Source of the DNA: Balneolaceae bacterium
GTDB taxonomy: Bacteria > Bacteroidota > Rhodothermia > Balneolales > Balneolaceae
DNA: 64,000 nucleotides
NCBI GenBank assembly: GCA_007134695.1
Contig: SLKI01000053.1
Coordinates: 16,779-80,778 of the forward strand
Reading direction: 5' to 3'
Part shown: positions 17,692 to 26,568 of the stretch, in pieces
Numbering within the stretch: position 1 is the first letter of the stretch
Layout: each line of letters begins with the position of its first letter
Position numbers and translations under genes: made by a program
The notes under the pieces: model-generated
Told to the model about the DNA's origin: nothing
Database searches by the model: none
What the model saw: only the letters and a program-made list of their open reading frames with translations

Positions 17692-18132
17692 TTAGTAGAC
17701 GTCTTCGGGGTCAAACATCCGGTCGGGTTCGGTGTACTCCAGCTCTGAAGTACTTCCGGTTTTCAATTTTCGATAAAAACAGGTTCGATATCCCCGGTGG
17801 CAGGCTCCCTCTTTCTTCATGAGTACACGAAGCAGCAGGGTGTCCTGATCACAATCGACCGAAATCTGTTGAACCAGTTGTATTCGGCCGGACGTCTCTC
17901 CTTTGATCCAGAGTTTTTTTCGGCGTCTGCTAAAATAGACCGCCTTGCCAGTTTCCAATGTGCGCTGAAGTGCTTCTTGATTCATCCAGGCAAACATCAG
18001 CACGTCTCCCGATTCGTCTTCCACGGTAATACAAGGGATCAGGCCGTTTTCATCAAAGCGGGGCGCAAAGTCCAGACCGAGTTCAACTTGCTCCTTGTCG
18101 GTTCTTTCAGAAAAGTTGGGCGGCTCCATCAT
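17692..18132 (-). CDS. hisI: Phosphoribosyl-AMP cyclohydrolase HisI
   Basis: A 146-residue zinc enzyme that opens the purine ring of PR-AMP in histidine synthesis. Visible motifs are LMFAWMNQEALQRTLETGKAVY (family signature), SRRRKKLWIKGETSG, the metal-binding region VDCDQDTLLL and the zinc-site stretch KEGACHRGYRTCFY. It is the stand-alone cyclohydrolase without the HisE pyrophosphohydrolase domain. The start is either of two adjacent ATGs (18132 or 18129). No other his gene is nearby; it is transcribed with the LCIB-like gene and divergently from mraZ. Confidence 0.96.
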   Translation of the reverse strand: MMEPPNFSERTDKEQVELGLDFAPRFDENGLIPCITVEDESGDVLMFAWMNQEALQRTLETGKAVYFSRRRKKLWIKGETSGRIQLVQQISVDCDQDTLLLRVLMKKEGACHRGYRTCFYRKLKTGSTSELEYTEPDRMFDPEDVY

Positions 18133-18416
18133 TTGTACCTGATTGGAATTTCATTAAAAAATATAAGGGTGAAAATATAGGAAACTGGGAAGCCGGATGG
18201 AAAACGCTGACTTGCAATGCGGCCGGGTTGAAAATGAGGGTCCGTATCAAAGATTGAGGTGGAATAACCTTTTAGTTATCCACATGATATATGTGCAGTA
18301 TATGTTCATTTCAAGGATAACTTGCCAATATCACTCAATTTTACATTGATGAGGCGCTTTAAAATAACTTCTTGAGCATTGTACAGATAAAATTCGATCT
18401 ATTTGACTCATTTTTC

Positions 18417-18446
18417 TTGACAAATTGATTTTGATTGGGGTACATT
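18417..18446 (+). promoter_or_regulatory. Putative mraZ/dcw promoter
   Basis: TTGACA at 18417-18422 and TACATT at 18441-18446 with an 18-bp spacer. The -10 box abuts the first MraZ-type repeat, so a repressor bound there would cover the transcription start. The 18133-18416 part of this 420-bp intergenic region is otherwise featureless and also holds the divergent hisI promoter. Confidence 0.65.
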
Positions 18447-18472
18447 GTGGGGAGAAGTGGGGAATAGTGGGG
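18447..18472 (+). promoter_or_regulatory. MraZ operator, three GTGGGG repeats at 10-bp spacing
   Basis: GTGGGG occurs at 18447-18452, 18457-18462 and 18467-18472, each separated by four bases, giving an exact 10-bp period. This matches the TGGGN-N5 triple repeat bound by the MraZ ring upstream of its own gene in other bacteria. A further TGGGG at 18436-18440 is out of register (12 bp). It lies 84 bp upstream of the mraZ start codon. Confidence 0.88.
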
Positions 18473-18555
18473 AGGCTACCCAACACTTCGAATAACCGTC
18501 TGTTGTCGAATTTAAGATTGGCAATCAACTTTTTTTAATGTAATCCCGATTAAAC

Positions 18556-19029
18556 GTGCCGAGCTTCAAAGGGGAATATGAACACAGCGTAGATGCAAAA
18601 GGCCGAGTGGCTTTCCCGGCCAAGTTACGCAAATCGCTGAACCCCGACGCGCAAGAAAACTTCACGCTATTGCGCGGACTCGAGCCTTGCCTCTATCTCT
18701 ATCCCAAAAACGAATGGGAATTTGTTGAGGAAAAGCTTTCAAGTATCAACAGTTTCTCCCGGCAGGGCAGGACAGTGAAGAGGAACTTTCTGCGCTACGC
18801 CGAGGATCTTACTCTCGACAAACAGAACCGGATACCGCTTCCATCTCATCTTAAGGAGTGGGCCGGGATTGAGGAGACAGCCATCTTTATTGGAAGTGGT
18901 GAACGGATTGAAATCTGGTCACCGGAACAACTTGCCGAAGAGGATGCGAGCCTGAGTCACGAATCCTATCAGGAACTTTTTGAACAGGTGATGAGTGATC
19001 CGAGACCGGAGGATGAGAATGGTCGTTGA
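18556..19029 (+). CDS. mraZ: Transcriptional regulator MraZ
   Basis: A 157-residue protein of the MraZ/AbrB-like fold, first gene of the dcw cluster and its autoregulator. Two swapped-hairpin repeats each carry the DxxxR motif: SVDAKGRVAFPAKLR near residues 11-25 and TLDKQNRIPLPSHLKEW in the second half. The start is GTG at 18556, fixed by the conserved N-terminus (PSFKGEYEHSVDAKGR). No Shine-Dalgarno sequence is evident, unlike the gene that follows. Its presumed operator lies just upstream. The 3' end overlaps rsmH by 11 bp. Confidence 0.97.
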   Translation: MPSFKGEYEHSVDAKGRVAFPAKLRKSLNPDAQENFTLLRGLEPCLYLYPKNEWEFVEEKLSSINSFSRQGRTVKRNFLRYAEDLTLDKQNRIPLPSHLKEWAGIEETAIFIGSGERIEIWSPEQLAEEDASLSHESYQELFEQVMSDPRPEDENGR

Positions 19030-19954
19030 GATGACGGAATATCGAGAACATATCCCTGTAATGCCCGAAAAGGTGGCGGATCTTTTAATTACAGATCGAA
19101 AAGGGATCTATGTTGACGCGACACTTGGCGGAGGTGGTCACGCCAGGGTGATACTCGACCGGCTCGACCCTGAAGCAAGTTTGTACGGCATCGACCAGGA
19201 CAGCAGCGCTATTCAGGCTGCCGGTGAAAAGATCGGTGATGATCCGCGGTTTGAAGCACTCTTTGGCAACTTCGGCTACCTGACCACGCTCCTGCCTCCG
19301 GAAGTTCATGGAGAGGTCAGCGGGATTCTTTTTGACCTGGGTGTTTCCAGCCATCAGATCCGTGAGCCCGAAAGGGGCTTCAGCTTTCAGCAAGACGGAC
19401 CCCTGGATATGCGAATGGGTGAGCTCAGTGGCGTATCGGCCTGGCAAGTGGTGAACGATTACTCCTATGAAAAACTGCGGGATCTGATCTTTAACTATGG
19501 AGAGGAGAGAAAGAGCCGGCCGATTGCCCGAAAGATCATCGAAAGTCGCCCGGTGGAGTCGACCGGACAACTGCGGAATCTGATCGAAGAGGTGGTTAAA
19601 GGACCTCATACGATTAAATCGGTGGCCCGCGTGTTTCAGGCGATCCGAATCGAAGTTAACCGCGAGCTGGAGATGCTCAAGTCGGCTCTGGAAGAGAGTC
19701 TTGATCTGCTCAGGCCGGGCGGGCGGATTGTGGCAATCTCCTACCACTCACTGGAAGACCGCATCGTTAAACGATTTTTCCGGTCCGGTAATCACGAAGG
19801 AAAAATTGAGAAAGATTTTTACGGACGGGAGCTTGCCCCGGTCCGGCCGGTAATCCGAAAGATCGTTACTCCGGATGCCGAAGAGGTTGATATGAACCCG
19901 GCTTCCAGAAGTGCAAAATTACGGGTAACGGAAAAAGCGGGAGAGGTGTCGTAA
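19019..19954 (+). CDS. rsmH: 16S rRNA m4C1402 methyltransferase RsmH
   Basis: About 311 residues. I chose ATG 19019 because GGAGG at 19008-19012 is well placed before it; this overlaps mraZ by 11 bp. RsmH N4-methylates C1402 of 16S rRNA using S-adenosylmethionine. The N-terminus EHIPVMPEKV, the SAM motif YVDATLGGGGHARVIL, the phrase GILFDLGVSSHQI and the C-terminal ISYHSLEDRIVKRFF are all diagnostic. It sits in the standard second place of the dcw cluster, and its stop codon overlaps the ATG of the ftsL-like gene by one base. Confidence 0.98.
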   Translation: MVVEMTEYREHIPVMPEKVADLLITDRKGIYVDATLGGGGHARVILDRLDPEASLYGIDQDSSAIQAAGEKIGDDPRFEALFGNFGYLTTLLPPEVHGEVSGILFDLGVSSHQIREPERGFSFQQDGPLDMRMGELSGVSAWQVVNDYSYEKLRDLIFNYGEERKSRPIARKIIESRPVESTGQLRNLIEEVVKGPHTIKSVARVFQAIRIEVNRELEMLKSALEESLDLLRPGGRIVAISYHSLEDRIVKRFFRSGNHEGKIEKDFYGRELAPVRPVIRKIVTPDAEEVDMNPASRSAKLRVTEKAGEVS

Positions 19955-20418
19955 TGTTGGTTCAGACAAAACTTACAGACAAGAAAAAGAAAACCCGCCG
20001 GCACTCTGTACGACGTGCCAAAAACAGGAACGGCAAGAAATTGGGGCCGTCGTCCAATGGCGGCGGTTCAAAAGGATCGATTACAGGCGGCCATATACCC
20101 CCATATGGTAAACGCAAAGCGAAAAAAGCAAACCCCTCAAAAATAAATCTTCCTTCATTTACCCCCTGGAAGGTTATTCTCACAAGTTTCTTGATCGGAA
20201 TTTGTGGGATTCTCTATATCACTCACGTTTTCAATACCCAGCAGGCTCTTGAGGAGTTACAGATGCTGGAGCGTGAGTACAACAAAATCAACCGTCTCCA
20301 TGCCGAAAAACGGCTTGAATACGACCGGCTGATCGGCCCGAAAGAGGTGTATCAGCGAGCCCGTCAGCAGGGATTCGTGAATGCCGGCCCGGCAGATCGA
20401 GTCATCATCCTGAAATAG
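19954..20418 (+). CDS. ftsL: FtsL-like division protein with long basic cytoplasmic tail
   Basis: A 154-residue bitopic membrane protein in the ftsL position between rsmH and ftsI. The first 70 residues are very basic and Gly/Ser-rich, followed by one membrane helix at about 72-90 (WKVILTSFLIGICGILYITH) and a periplasmic coiled coil of about 35 residues (QALEELQMLEREYNKINRL). FtsL forms the FtsQLB complex that activates FtsWI. FtsL is weakly conserved, so the call rests on position, topology and coiled coil. The cytoplasmic tail is longer than in E. coli FtsL (about 35 residues). No ftsB gene is nearby. Confidence 0.82.
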   Translation: MLVQTKLTDKKKKTRRHSVRRAKNRNGKKLGPSSNGGGSKGSITGGHIPPYGKRKAKKANPSKINLPSFTPWKVILTSFLIGICGILYITHVFNTQQALEELQMLEREYNKINRLHAEKRLEYDRLIGPKEVYQRARQQGFVNAGPADRVIILK

Positions 20419-20430
20419 TGAGTCAACCGC

Positions 20431-22581
20431 GTGAATGAGCGCAACGTCATATTGAGTCGAATGTTCATTGTTCTGGGACTGATTCTGCTGATGCCGGCGG
20501 CCATTGTGATTCAGCTGCTCAGGATCAATGTTGCAGAAGGTGAAGAACTGCGCCAGCTCTGGAACAGTCAGACAATTCACTTTATCGATATCCCGGCCGA
20601 AAGAGGGTTGATCTATGACAGAAACGGCAGCCGACTCGTTACCAATACCGTCAATTACAGGGTGGCGATTGATCCGCAGGCTCCGGGTTCCTCCTACAGT
20701 TCGTTTGCAGAGTTGAGTCGAATTTTAAGCCGTCATACAGGCCGGTCGGCAAGGCATTATCTCGATCGCATCGAACAGGCACCGTCCAGGTCGAGATACC
20801 TGGTTCTGGACCGAAATGTCGATCTCCATGCTTATGAAGAGATACAATCGATGAATGCGAGGGGTGTGATCCTCGAAGAGGAGTACAGGCGGCACTATAA
20901 CTACGGTCCGCTTGCCTCTCACCTTCTCGGATTTGTCAACCACCAGCTCGCAGGGCGGGCCGGCCTGGAACGCAGCTACGATGAAATTCTGAAGGGAGAA
21001 GATGGCCTGCAGCAGGTCAGACGAGATCGAAACAACCGTATTTTTGCCTATGTGGGTGCCCCGAGGAAACAACCGGTTCAAGGACACACTCTGCATACAA
21101 CCATTGATGCTTTTATTCAGGCGATCACCGAAGAGGAGCTGAGAGATGGGGTCGGGAGAACCGGCGCCAATTACGGAACAGCAATAGTTATGGATCCGGC
21201 AACCGGGGAGATTCTTTCCATGGCCAACTGGCCGGATTACGATCCCAATCGCCCAGGTTCACAACCCGAAGAGAACAGCAGAAATTTTGCCGTTGCCGAT
21301 ATGGTCGAACCGGGTTCGACGTTCAAGCTGGTTACCGCCCTGGCCGCCGTCGAACAGGGGGTCGTTAGTTTTAAGGAGAAATTTGAAACGCCTGAGGATG
21401 GGCAGACCGTCATTCACGGCCAGGTGATGAGGGACCATGATCCGCTGGGGACACTCGATTTTCGTCAGGCGATTGCCCGATCCTCCAATATTGCTGTATC
21501 TGAGATCGCGATGAGGCTCAAGCCCGAAATTTTTTATCAGTATACGCGAAATCTGGGATTTGGCACCACTACATCTGTAGACCTTCCGGGTGAAGAATCG
21601 GGGCGACTCGCAAAGCCGTTCGAATGGAGCCGGGTCACCCTGCCCTGGATGTCGATCGGTTATGAGGTTCAGGCCACTCCGCTTCAGATCCTTCAGGCCT
21701 ATGCTGCATTTGCCAACGGCGGTGATCTGATGAAACCCTATGTCGTCAAGCGAATTACCGACGAACAGGGTCGAACTGTACAACTTAACCGGCCGACTCA
21801 CATCCGGAGAATTGCAAAAAAAGAGACGATCGAACGGCTTATGCCCGTTTTTGAAGAAGTAGTCAGTGATTCCGGAACTGCAAGCTGGGCTGCCGTGGAG
21901 GGGTTATCCATTGCAGGCAAGACAGGAACGGCACAAAAATTTATTGATGGTCGCTACAGGAACGCCTACCGGGCCTCCTTTGTCGGTTTTTTTCCGGTGG
22001 ATGATCCGAAGTATGCGATTCTTGTGATGCTGGATGAACCCGGTATCAGTTTTTACGGCGGTTTTACAGCCGGTTCGATCTTCCGCGAAATCGCCAGGAG
22101 GATTGCAGGGCTGGACCGCCGAATTCAGCGTTCTCCCGACGAGGAGGCTTTACCCAATGAACGATGGTCTCATGTTCCTTCACTGGTCGGCCTTGAACTT
22201 GCAAAGGCGGAGAAACTTTTATCGCATTTAAGGATTGACTACAACAGACAGGGTTCAGGTTCTGTCATCACAGGGCAGGAGCCTGCTCGTGGCGAGATCG
22301 TCGAAGCCGGCAGCCGGATCGAGCTGATCCTCGGTGATCCAGGCTCAATCTCCGAATCCGGAGATCGTGTCGAAATCCCGGATCTTCGCGGCATGAGCAT
22401 GCGGCAGGCATCCGCACTGTTAAAACGGATCGGGCTCGAGATCGAAATGATCGGTTCGGGAACCATCTATACCCAGTTTCCGCAACATGGAGAGTGGATG
22501 CGCCAGGGACGCAGTGTGACGGTTCGCGGAAAGATCACACAATTTCAACATATCGAATCTGTAACAACGGCAAGCAATTGA
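20431..22581 (+). CDS. ftsI: Division transpeptidase FtsI/PBP3 with two PASTA domains
   Basis: A 716-residue class B penicillin-binding protein that crosslinks septal peptidoglycan. One N-terminal membrane helix (about 10-30) is followed by the PBP dimerisation domain (ERGLIYDRNGSRLVTN) and the transpeptidase domain. Its active-site motifs are STFK (296-299), SSN (351-353) and KTGT (497-500). Two C-terminal PASTA repeats start at VPSLVGLELAKAEKLL and IPDLRGMSMRQASALL; PASTA is common in this phylum but absent from E. coli FtsI. Start GTG at 20431, 12 bp after the ftsL-like stop. The end overlaps the murE start codon by 4 bp. Confidence 0.97.
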   Translation: MNERNVILSRMFIVLGLILLMPAAIVIQLLRINVAEGEELRQLWNSQTIHFIDIPAERGLIYDRNGSRLVTNTVNYRVAIDPQAPGSSYSSFAELSRILSRHTGRSARHYLDRIEQAPSRSRYLVLDRNVDLHAYEEIQSMNARGVILEEEYRRHYNYGPLASHLLGFVNHQLAGRAGLERSYDEILKGEDGLQQVRRDRNNRIFAYVGAPRKQPVQGHTLHTTIDAFIQAITEEELRDGVGRTGANYGTAIVMDPATGEILSMANWPDYDPNRPGSQPEENSRNFAVADMVEPGSTFKLVTALAAVEQGVVSFKEKFETPEDGQTVIHGQVMRDHDPLGTLDFRQAIARSSNIAVSEIAMRLKPEIFYQYTRNLGFGTTTSVDLPGEESGRLAKPFEWSRVTLPWMSIGYEVQATPLQILQAYAAFANGGDLMKPYVVKRITDEQGRTVQLNRPTHIRRIAKKETIERLMPVFEEVVSDSGTASWAAVEGLSIAGKTGTAQKFIDGRYRNAYRASFVGFFPVDDPKYAILVMLDEPGISFYGGFTAGSIFREIARRIAGLDRRIQRSPDEEALPNERWSHVPSLVGLELAKAEKLLSHLRIDYNRQGSGSVITGQEPARGEIVEAGSRIELILGDPGSISESGDRVEIPDLRGMSMRQASALLKRIGLEIEMIGSGTIYTQFPQHGEWMRQGRSVTVRGKITQFQHIESVTTASN

Positions 22582-24071
22582 CAATTGAGCAGTTTATAAC
22601 GTTATGTCAACCGGTAAGTGTGGCCGGCCCTCGTCCTGAAACGACGGGACGGCTGCAGCACGACTCCCGTAAAATCGGGCAGGGTGATATTTTTATCGCT
22701 ATTCGCGGGTTAACCAGCGACGGACACCACTATATCGAACAGGCGGTTGAAAGCGGAGCATCTGTTATTGTCAGTGAAGAACCGGCTTCCGGGGAAGAGC
22801 TTTCTTATCTGCATCTGCAAGTGGTAAAGACCCGTCCGCTGCTTGGACGCATTGCACAAGCACTGCAGGAGAATCCGGCTGACAAACTGACGACGATTGC
22901 CGTGACAGGGACCAACGGCAAGACGACAACGGCAACACTGATCTGGCAAGCCCTTATGCAGCTTGGAGAATCGGCAGGCTTGCTTGGAACCGTTGCCAAG
23001 CAGTTCGGGAAGCGTCGTGAAGAGAGCCGGCTGACAACCGCCGATCCTGTGGAGCTTGCAGATGATATGAGAAGGATGGTGGATGCCGGCTGCCGGTATC
23101 TCTCCATGGAGGTCTCCTCACATGCTCTGGACCAGGAGCGGGTCGAAGGGATCCACTGGAATCTCGCCCTGTTTACCAACCTGAGTCACGACCACATCGA
23201 CTACCACTCAAGTCTGGAGGCCTACATCGAAGCCAAAAAGAAACTTTTCGACTCTCTTGGCAAACAGGCAATTGCGATCGTCAATGCAGACGATACCCAC
23301 AGCCGGGCGATGATTCGGGATTGCAGCGCCAGAACGGTCGAATACGGTTTTCACCCGGGTGTGTCAACGCGCTGCAAACTGGACCAGCTCAATGAGAAGG
23401 GAACGGTATTTCAGGTAGATAGCATCCGAATCGAATCGCCTCTGGTCGGCCGGTTCAATGCCTATAATGTAGCCGGCGCCTTCCTGGCCTGCCGGGAACT
23501 CGGTTTTGAGCCGGACGAGGTGGCTGCAGCTCTGAAACATTGCAATGGAGCCCCGGGCAGACTGGAATCCGTTCAACTTTCCGGTGATGATGAGAAGGGG
23601 CCGGCCGTATTTGTCGATTATGCCCACACCCCCGATGCGCTGGAAAACGTCGCTTCGACACTCTCCCGGCTGAGCGGGGCGGATCGGCCTCTGACCATTC
23701 TGTTTGGTTGCGGCGGAGACAGGGATCGGGAGAAGCGTTCCAGAATGGCCGAAATTGCAGAAAGATACGGCGACTCCATTGTAGTAACCTCCGATAATCC
23801 CAGGAATGAAGATCCCGCTGCCATTATCAGGGAGATCGAGACTGGATTTTCGGATCATGCCAAATGGACTACCCGGATCTCACGAGAAGAGGCGATTCTA
23901 CACGTGATCAAGGAGGCTCCGGAAAATAGCCTTGTACTGATCGCCGGTAAAGGTCACGAGACCTATCAGGAGTTTGAATCCGGCCGCCGAATCCATTTTG
24001 ACGACCGCGAAGTGGCTCGCAGAGCACTCAAAGCCCGCAGGAATGTGAACCAGGCCGATGGAGGGAACTGA
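22578..24071 (+). CDS. murE: UDP-MurNAc-tripeptide synthetase MurE
   Basis: A 497-residue ligase adding the third residue to UDP-MurNAc-L-Ala-D-Glu. I chose TTG at 22578, which overlaps the ftsI stop in the coupled arrangement TTGA and begins MTIEQFITLCQP; a longer frame would run far into ftsI. The P-loop TGTNGKTTTATL is at about 110-121, the central-domain phrase DYHSSLEAYIEAK follows, and the third-residue specificity motif reads DNPRNEDP. DNPR with following acidic residues indicates meso-diaminopimelate rather than lysine. murF, usually next, is missing; mraY follows with a one-base overlap. Confidence 0.97.
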   Translation: MTIEQFITLCQPVSVAGPRPETTGRLQHDSRKIGQGDIFIAIRGLTSDGHHYIEQAVESGASVIVSEEPASGEELSYLHLQVVKTRPLLGRIAQALQENPADKLTTIAVTGTNGKTTTATLIWQALMQLGESAGLLGTVAKQFGKRREESRLTTADPVELADDMRRMVDAGCRYLSMEVSSHALDQERVEGIHWNLALFTNLSHDHIDYHSSLEAYIEAKKKLFDSLGKQAIAIVNADDTHSRAMIRDCSARTVEYGFHPGVSTRCKLDQLNEKGTVFQVDSIRIESPLVGRFNAYNVAGAFLACRELGFEPDEVAAALKHCNGAPGRLESVQLSGDDEKGPAVFVDYAHTPDALENVASTLSRLSGADRPLTILFGCGGDRDREKRSRMAEIAERYGDSIVVTSDNPRNEDPAAIIREIETGFSDHAKWTTRISREEAILHVIKEAPENSLVLIAGKGHETYQEFESGRRIHFDDREVARRALKARRNVNQADGGN

Positions 24072-25207
24072 TGTTGCACGCACTCTTTGAATGGCTCTAT
24101 CAGCAATATTCCCCGCCGGGTTTCGGTGCATTTTCGTTCATCACCACCCGAACCGCATTCGCCGCCGCTACCGCTCTCTTTATCAGTCTGCTGGTTGGAC
24201 GGAAGATCATTCAATGGCTGAGCCGAATGCAATTGGGAGAGAATGTCCGTGAAGATATCGGCCTGGATCAACACTTAGAAAAGGCGGGAACACCGACGAT
24301 GGGAGGAATTATCATTCTGCTGGCGATCATCATTCCGGCACTTCTCTGGATGCGTCTCGACAGTATTTATACCTGGATGATCATCTTCGCCACACTCTGT
24401 CTCGGGATCGTGGGATTTGCCGACGACTATATCAAAGTCGTTCGCAAAGACAAGAGCGGACTGCACGGGCGCTTCAAGCTGATCGGCCAGGTCGTCGTTG
24501 GCGTGGTAATTGGCAGTATTCTCTACTGGTGGCCCGCTTTTTCGGAATTCAATACACTGACAACGGTTCCCTTTCTAAAGGATGTCAATATCGACTATGC
24601 GATCCTGGGCGAAACCTGGAGCTTTCTGATCTACATTCCGCTGGTCACATTTATTGTTGCTGGCGTGAGCAATGCGGTCAATCTGACCGACGGTCTCGAC
24701 GGGCTGGCATCCGGCACATCGGCCATAGCAGGGATCATTCTCGGCATCTTTGCCTATGTCTCCGGCCGGGTCGACTTTTCCGGTTTTCTCGACATCATGT
24801 ATCTGCCGGGTACCGGTGAACTGACCATCTTTTGCGCCTCTATTGTGGGAGCCTGTCTGGGGTTTCTCTGGTATAACGCCCATCCGGCCGAAGTGTTTAT
24901 GGGAGATACAGGATCGCTTGCCCTGGGCGGAGCGCTTGGAGCGCTGGCCGTAATGATCCACAAGGAACTGCTATTACCGATTATATGCGGCATCTTTTTT
25001 ATCGAAACGCTCTCTGTCATTATCCAGACCAGCTGGTTTCGCTACACCCGAAAGAAGTTTGGCGAAGGTCGGCGGGTTTTTCTGATGGCACCCCTTCACC
25101 ACCATTTTGAGATGAAAGGTTGGCCGGAGAGCAAGATCGTAGTGCGATTCTGGATCATCGCAGTACTGCTTGGAATTTTGAGTCTGTTGACACTGAAGCT
25201 GAGATGA
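24071..25207 (+). CDS. mraY: Phospho-MurNAc-pentapeptide transferase MraY
   Basis: A 378-residue polytopic inner-membrane enzyme that transfers phospho-MurNAc-pentapeptide to undecaprenyl phosphate, making lipid I. About ten membrane helices are visible. The catalytic signatures are present: AGTPTMGG, GFADDYIKV, NAVNLTDGLDGLA, and FMGDTGSLALGGALG, plus the C-terminal HHHFEMKGWPESKIVVRFW. The ATG at 24071 overlaps the murE stop codon (TGATG), indicating translational coupling. The end overlaps murD by 4 bp (ATGA). Confidence 0.98.
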   Translation: MLHALFEWLYQQYSPPGFGAFSFITTRTAFAAATALFISLLVGRKIIQWLSRMQLGENVREDIGLDQHLEKAGTPTMGGIIILLAIIIPALLWMRLDSIYTWMIIFATLCLGIVGFADDYIKVVRKDKSGLHGRFKLIGQVVVGVVIGSILYWWPAFSEFNTLTTVPFLKDVNIDYAILGETWSFLIYIPLVTFIVAGVSNAVNLTDGLDGLASGTSAIAGIILGIFAYVSGRVDFSGFLDIMYLPGTGELTIFCASIVGACLGFLWYNAHPAEVFMGDTGSLALGGALGALAVMIHKELLLPIICGIFFIETLSVIIQTSWFRYTRKKFGEGRRVFLMAPLHHHFEMKGWPESKIVVRFWIIAVLLGILSLLTLKLR

Positions 25208-26565
25208 AAAACCTGAAAGGCCGACATATCACCATCATCGGAGCCGCCAGAAGTGGCTTGGCCGCAGCACGTCTGCTTCAAAGCAGGGGAGCGGAGGTGT
25301 TTGTCAGCGATCACTCCCGATTGAAGGAGGCGGCGCGTGAATCGCTCCGGCGTTCGCAGATTCAGTTTGAGGAGATGAAACACTCCACCCGGGCGAAAGA
25401 AGCCGATCTGGTTATCGTAAGTCCGGGGGTTCCGGATCAGGTCCCCATCATGCAGCATTACAGGGAGGCCGGAACACCGGTCTATTCTGAACTTGAGGTG
25501 GCCAGCTGGTACAATAAGAGCCCGGTTATTGCAGTGACGGGAAGCAATGGCAAAACGACCGTCACCAGATGGCTGGCTCACGTCTGGGAAACGGCCGGCC
25601 GCCCCTGCCTGCTGGCCGGCAATATAGGCCGTGCTTTTTCAGATGTGGTCGATCAGACCGGGCCGGAGACTACTGTCATCCTTGAAGTGAGCAGTTTTCA
25701 GCTCGACTACATCGACCGTTTTTGCCCGGAGGTTGGCCTGCTGCTCAATATCACCCCCGACCACCTGGACCGCTACGAGAATCGGTTCGATCTGTATGCC
25801 GATGCCAAGATGCGAATATCAGAAAATCAGCGTCCCGAACATCTGCTTCTTTACAATGCCGACGATCCGAAGATCGCGGATCAGGTGGAAACCCTGCGGA
25901 AACGCGGCGACGGGCCGCGGCTGCTCAGCTGGTCGTCCCGAAAGGAGCTGGCCGAGGGAGCATTTATACGCAATAACGAATTGATCGTGAACATCAACCA
26001 GACAGAGGAAGTGATCATGACGACAGACGAGATCGGACTGCCGGGAACCCACAATCTGAATAACGGACTGGCCACAGCCCTGGCAGCCAGGGTATCCGAA
26101 ATTAAAAATGAAACCATTCGCGAGAGCCTCCAGTCCTTCGAAGGAGTGGAACATCGCCTGGAGCCGGTGGCGGAGATCGAAGGGGTCCGTTACATCAACG
26201 ACAGCAAGGCGACCAATATCAATGCGGCCTGGTTCGCTCTGGACAGTTTCAACGTTCCGATGGTTTTGATACTCGGCGGCCGCGACAAGGGAAATAACTG
26301 GCTCGCCCTGGCTGATCAGCTTCGAGAGAAGGCCCACACGGTAGTGGCGATCGGCGAAGCCCGGCCGGCCATTCTTGAACAACTCGACGGTGTGGTGCCC
26401 AATCTATTGGAGGCGGAGAGCATGAAAGATGCAGTCCGGATGGCGGCTGGAGTTGCAAGGCGTGGAGAAATCGTACTGTTAAGTCCCGCATGCGCCTCGT
26501 TCGATATGTTTGACGACTATGAACAGCGGGGTGATGAATTTAAAAAATCGGTGCTTGAACTCTGA
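25204..26565 (+). CDS. murD: UDP-MurNAc-L-Ala:D-Glu ligase MurD
   Basis: A 453-residue ligase that adds D-glutamate to UDP-MurNAc-L-alanine. I chose ATG 25204 (MKNLKGRHITIIGAARSG), overlapping the mraY stop by 4 bp. The N-terminal Rossmann-like domain has GAARSGLAAARLL, the P-loop reads VTGSNGKTTVTRWL, and the central and C-terminal phrases NITPDHLDRY, INDSKATNINAAWFAL, ILGGRDKG and LLSPACASFDMFDDYEQRGDEF are all typical of MurD. It is a standard member of the dcw cluster between mraY and ftsW. Confidence 0.98.
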   Translation: MKNLKGRHITIIGAARSGLAAARLLQSRGAEVFVSDHSRLKEAARESLRRSQIQFEEMKHSTRAKEADLVIVSPGVPDQVPIMQHYREAGTPVYSELEVASWYNKSPVIAVTGSNGKTTVTRWLAHVWETAGRPCLLAGNIGRAFSDVVDQTGPETTVILEVSSFQLDYIDRFCPEVGLLLNITPDHLDRYENRFDLYADAKMRISENQRPEHLLLYNADDPKIADQVETLRKRGDGPRLLSWSSRKELAEGAFIRNNELIVNINQTEEVIMTTDEIGLPGTHNLNNGLATALAARVSEIKNETIRESLQSFEGVEHRLEPVAEIEGVRYINDSKATNINAAWFALDSFNVPMVLILGGRDKGNNWLALADQLREKAHTVVAIGEARPAILEQLDGVVPNLLEAESMKDAVRMAAGVARRGEIVLLSPACASFDMFDDYEQRGDEFKKSVLEL

Positions 26566-26568
26566 CTG

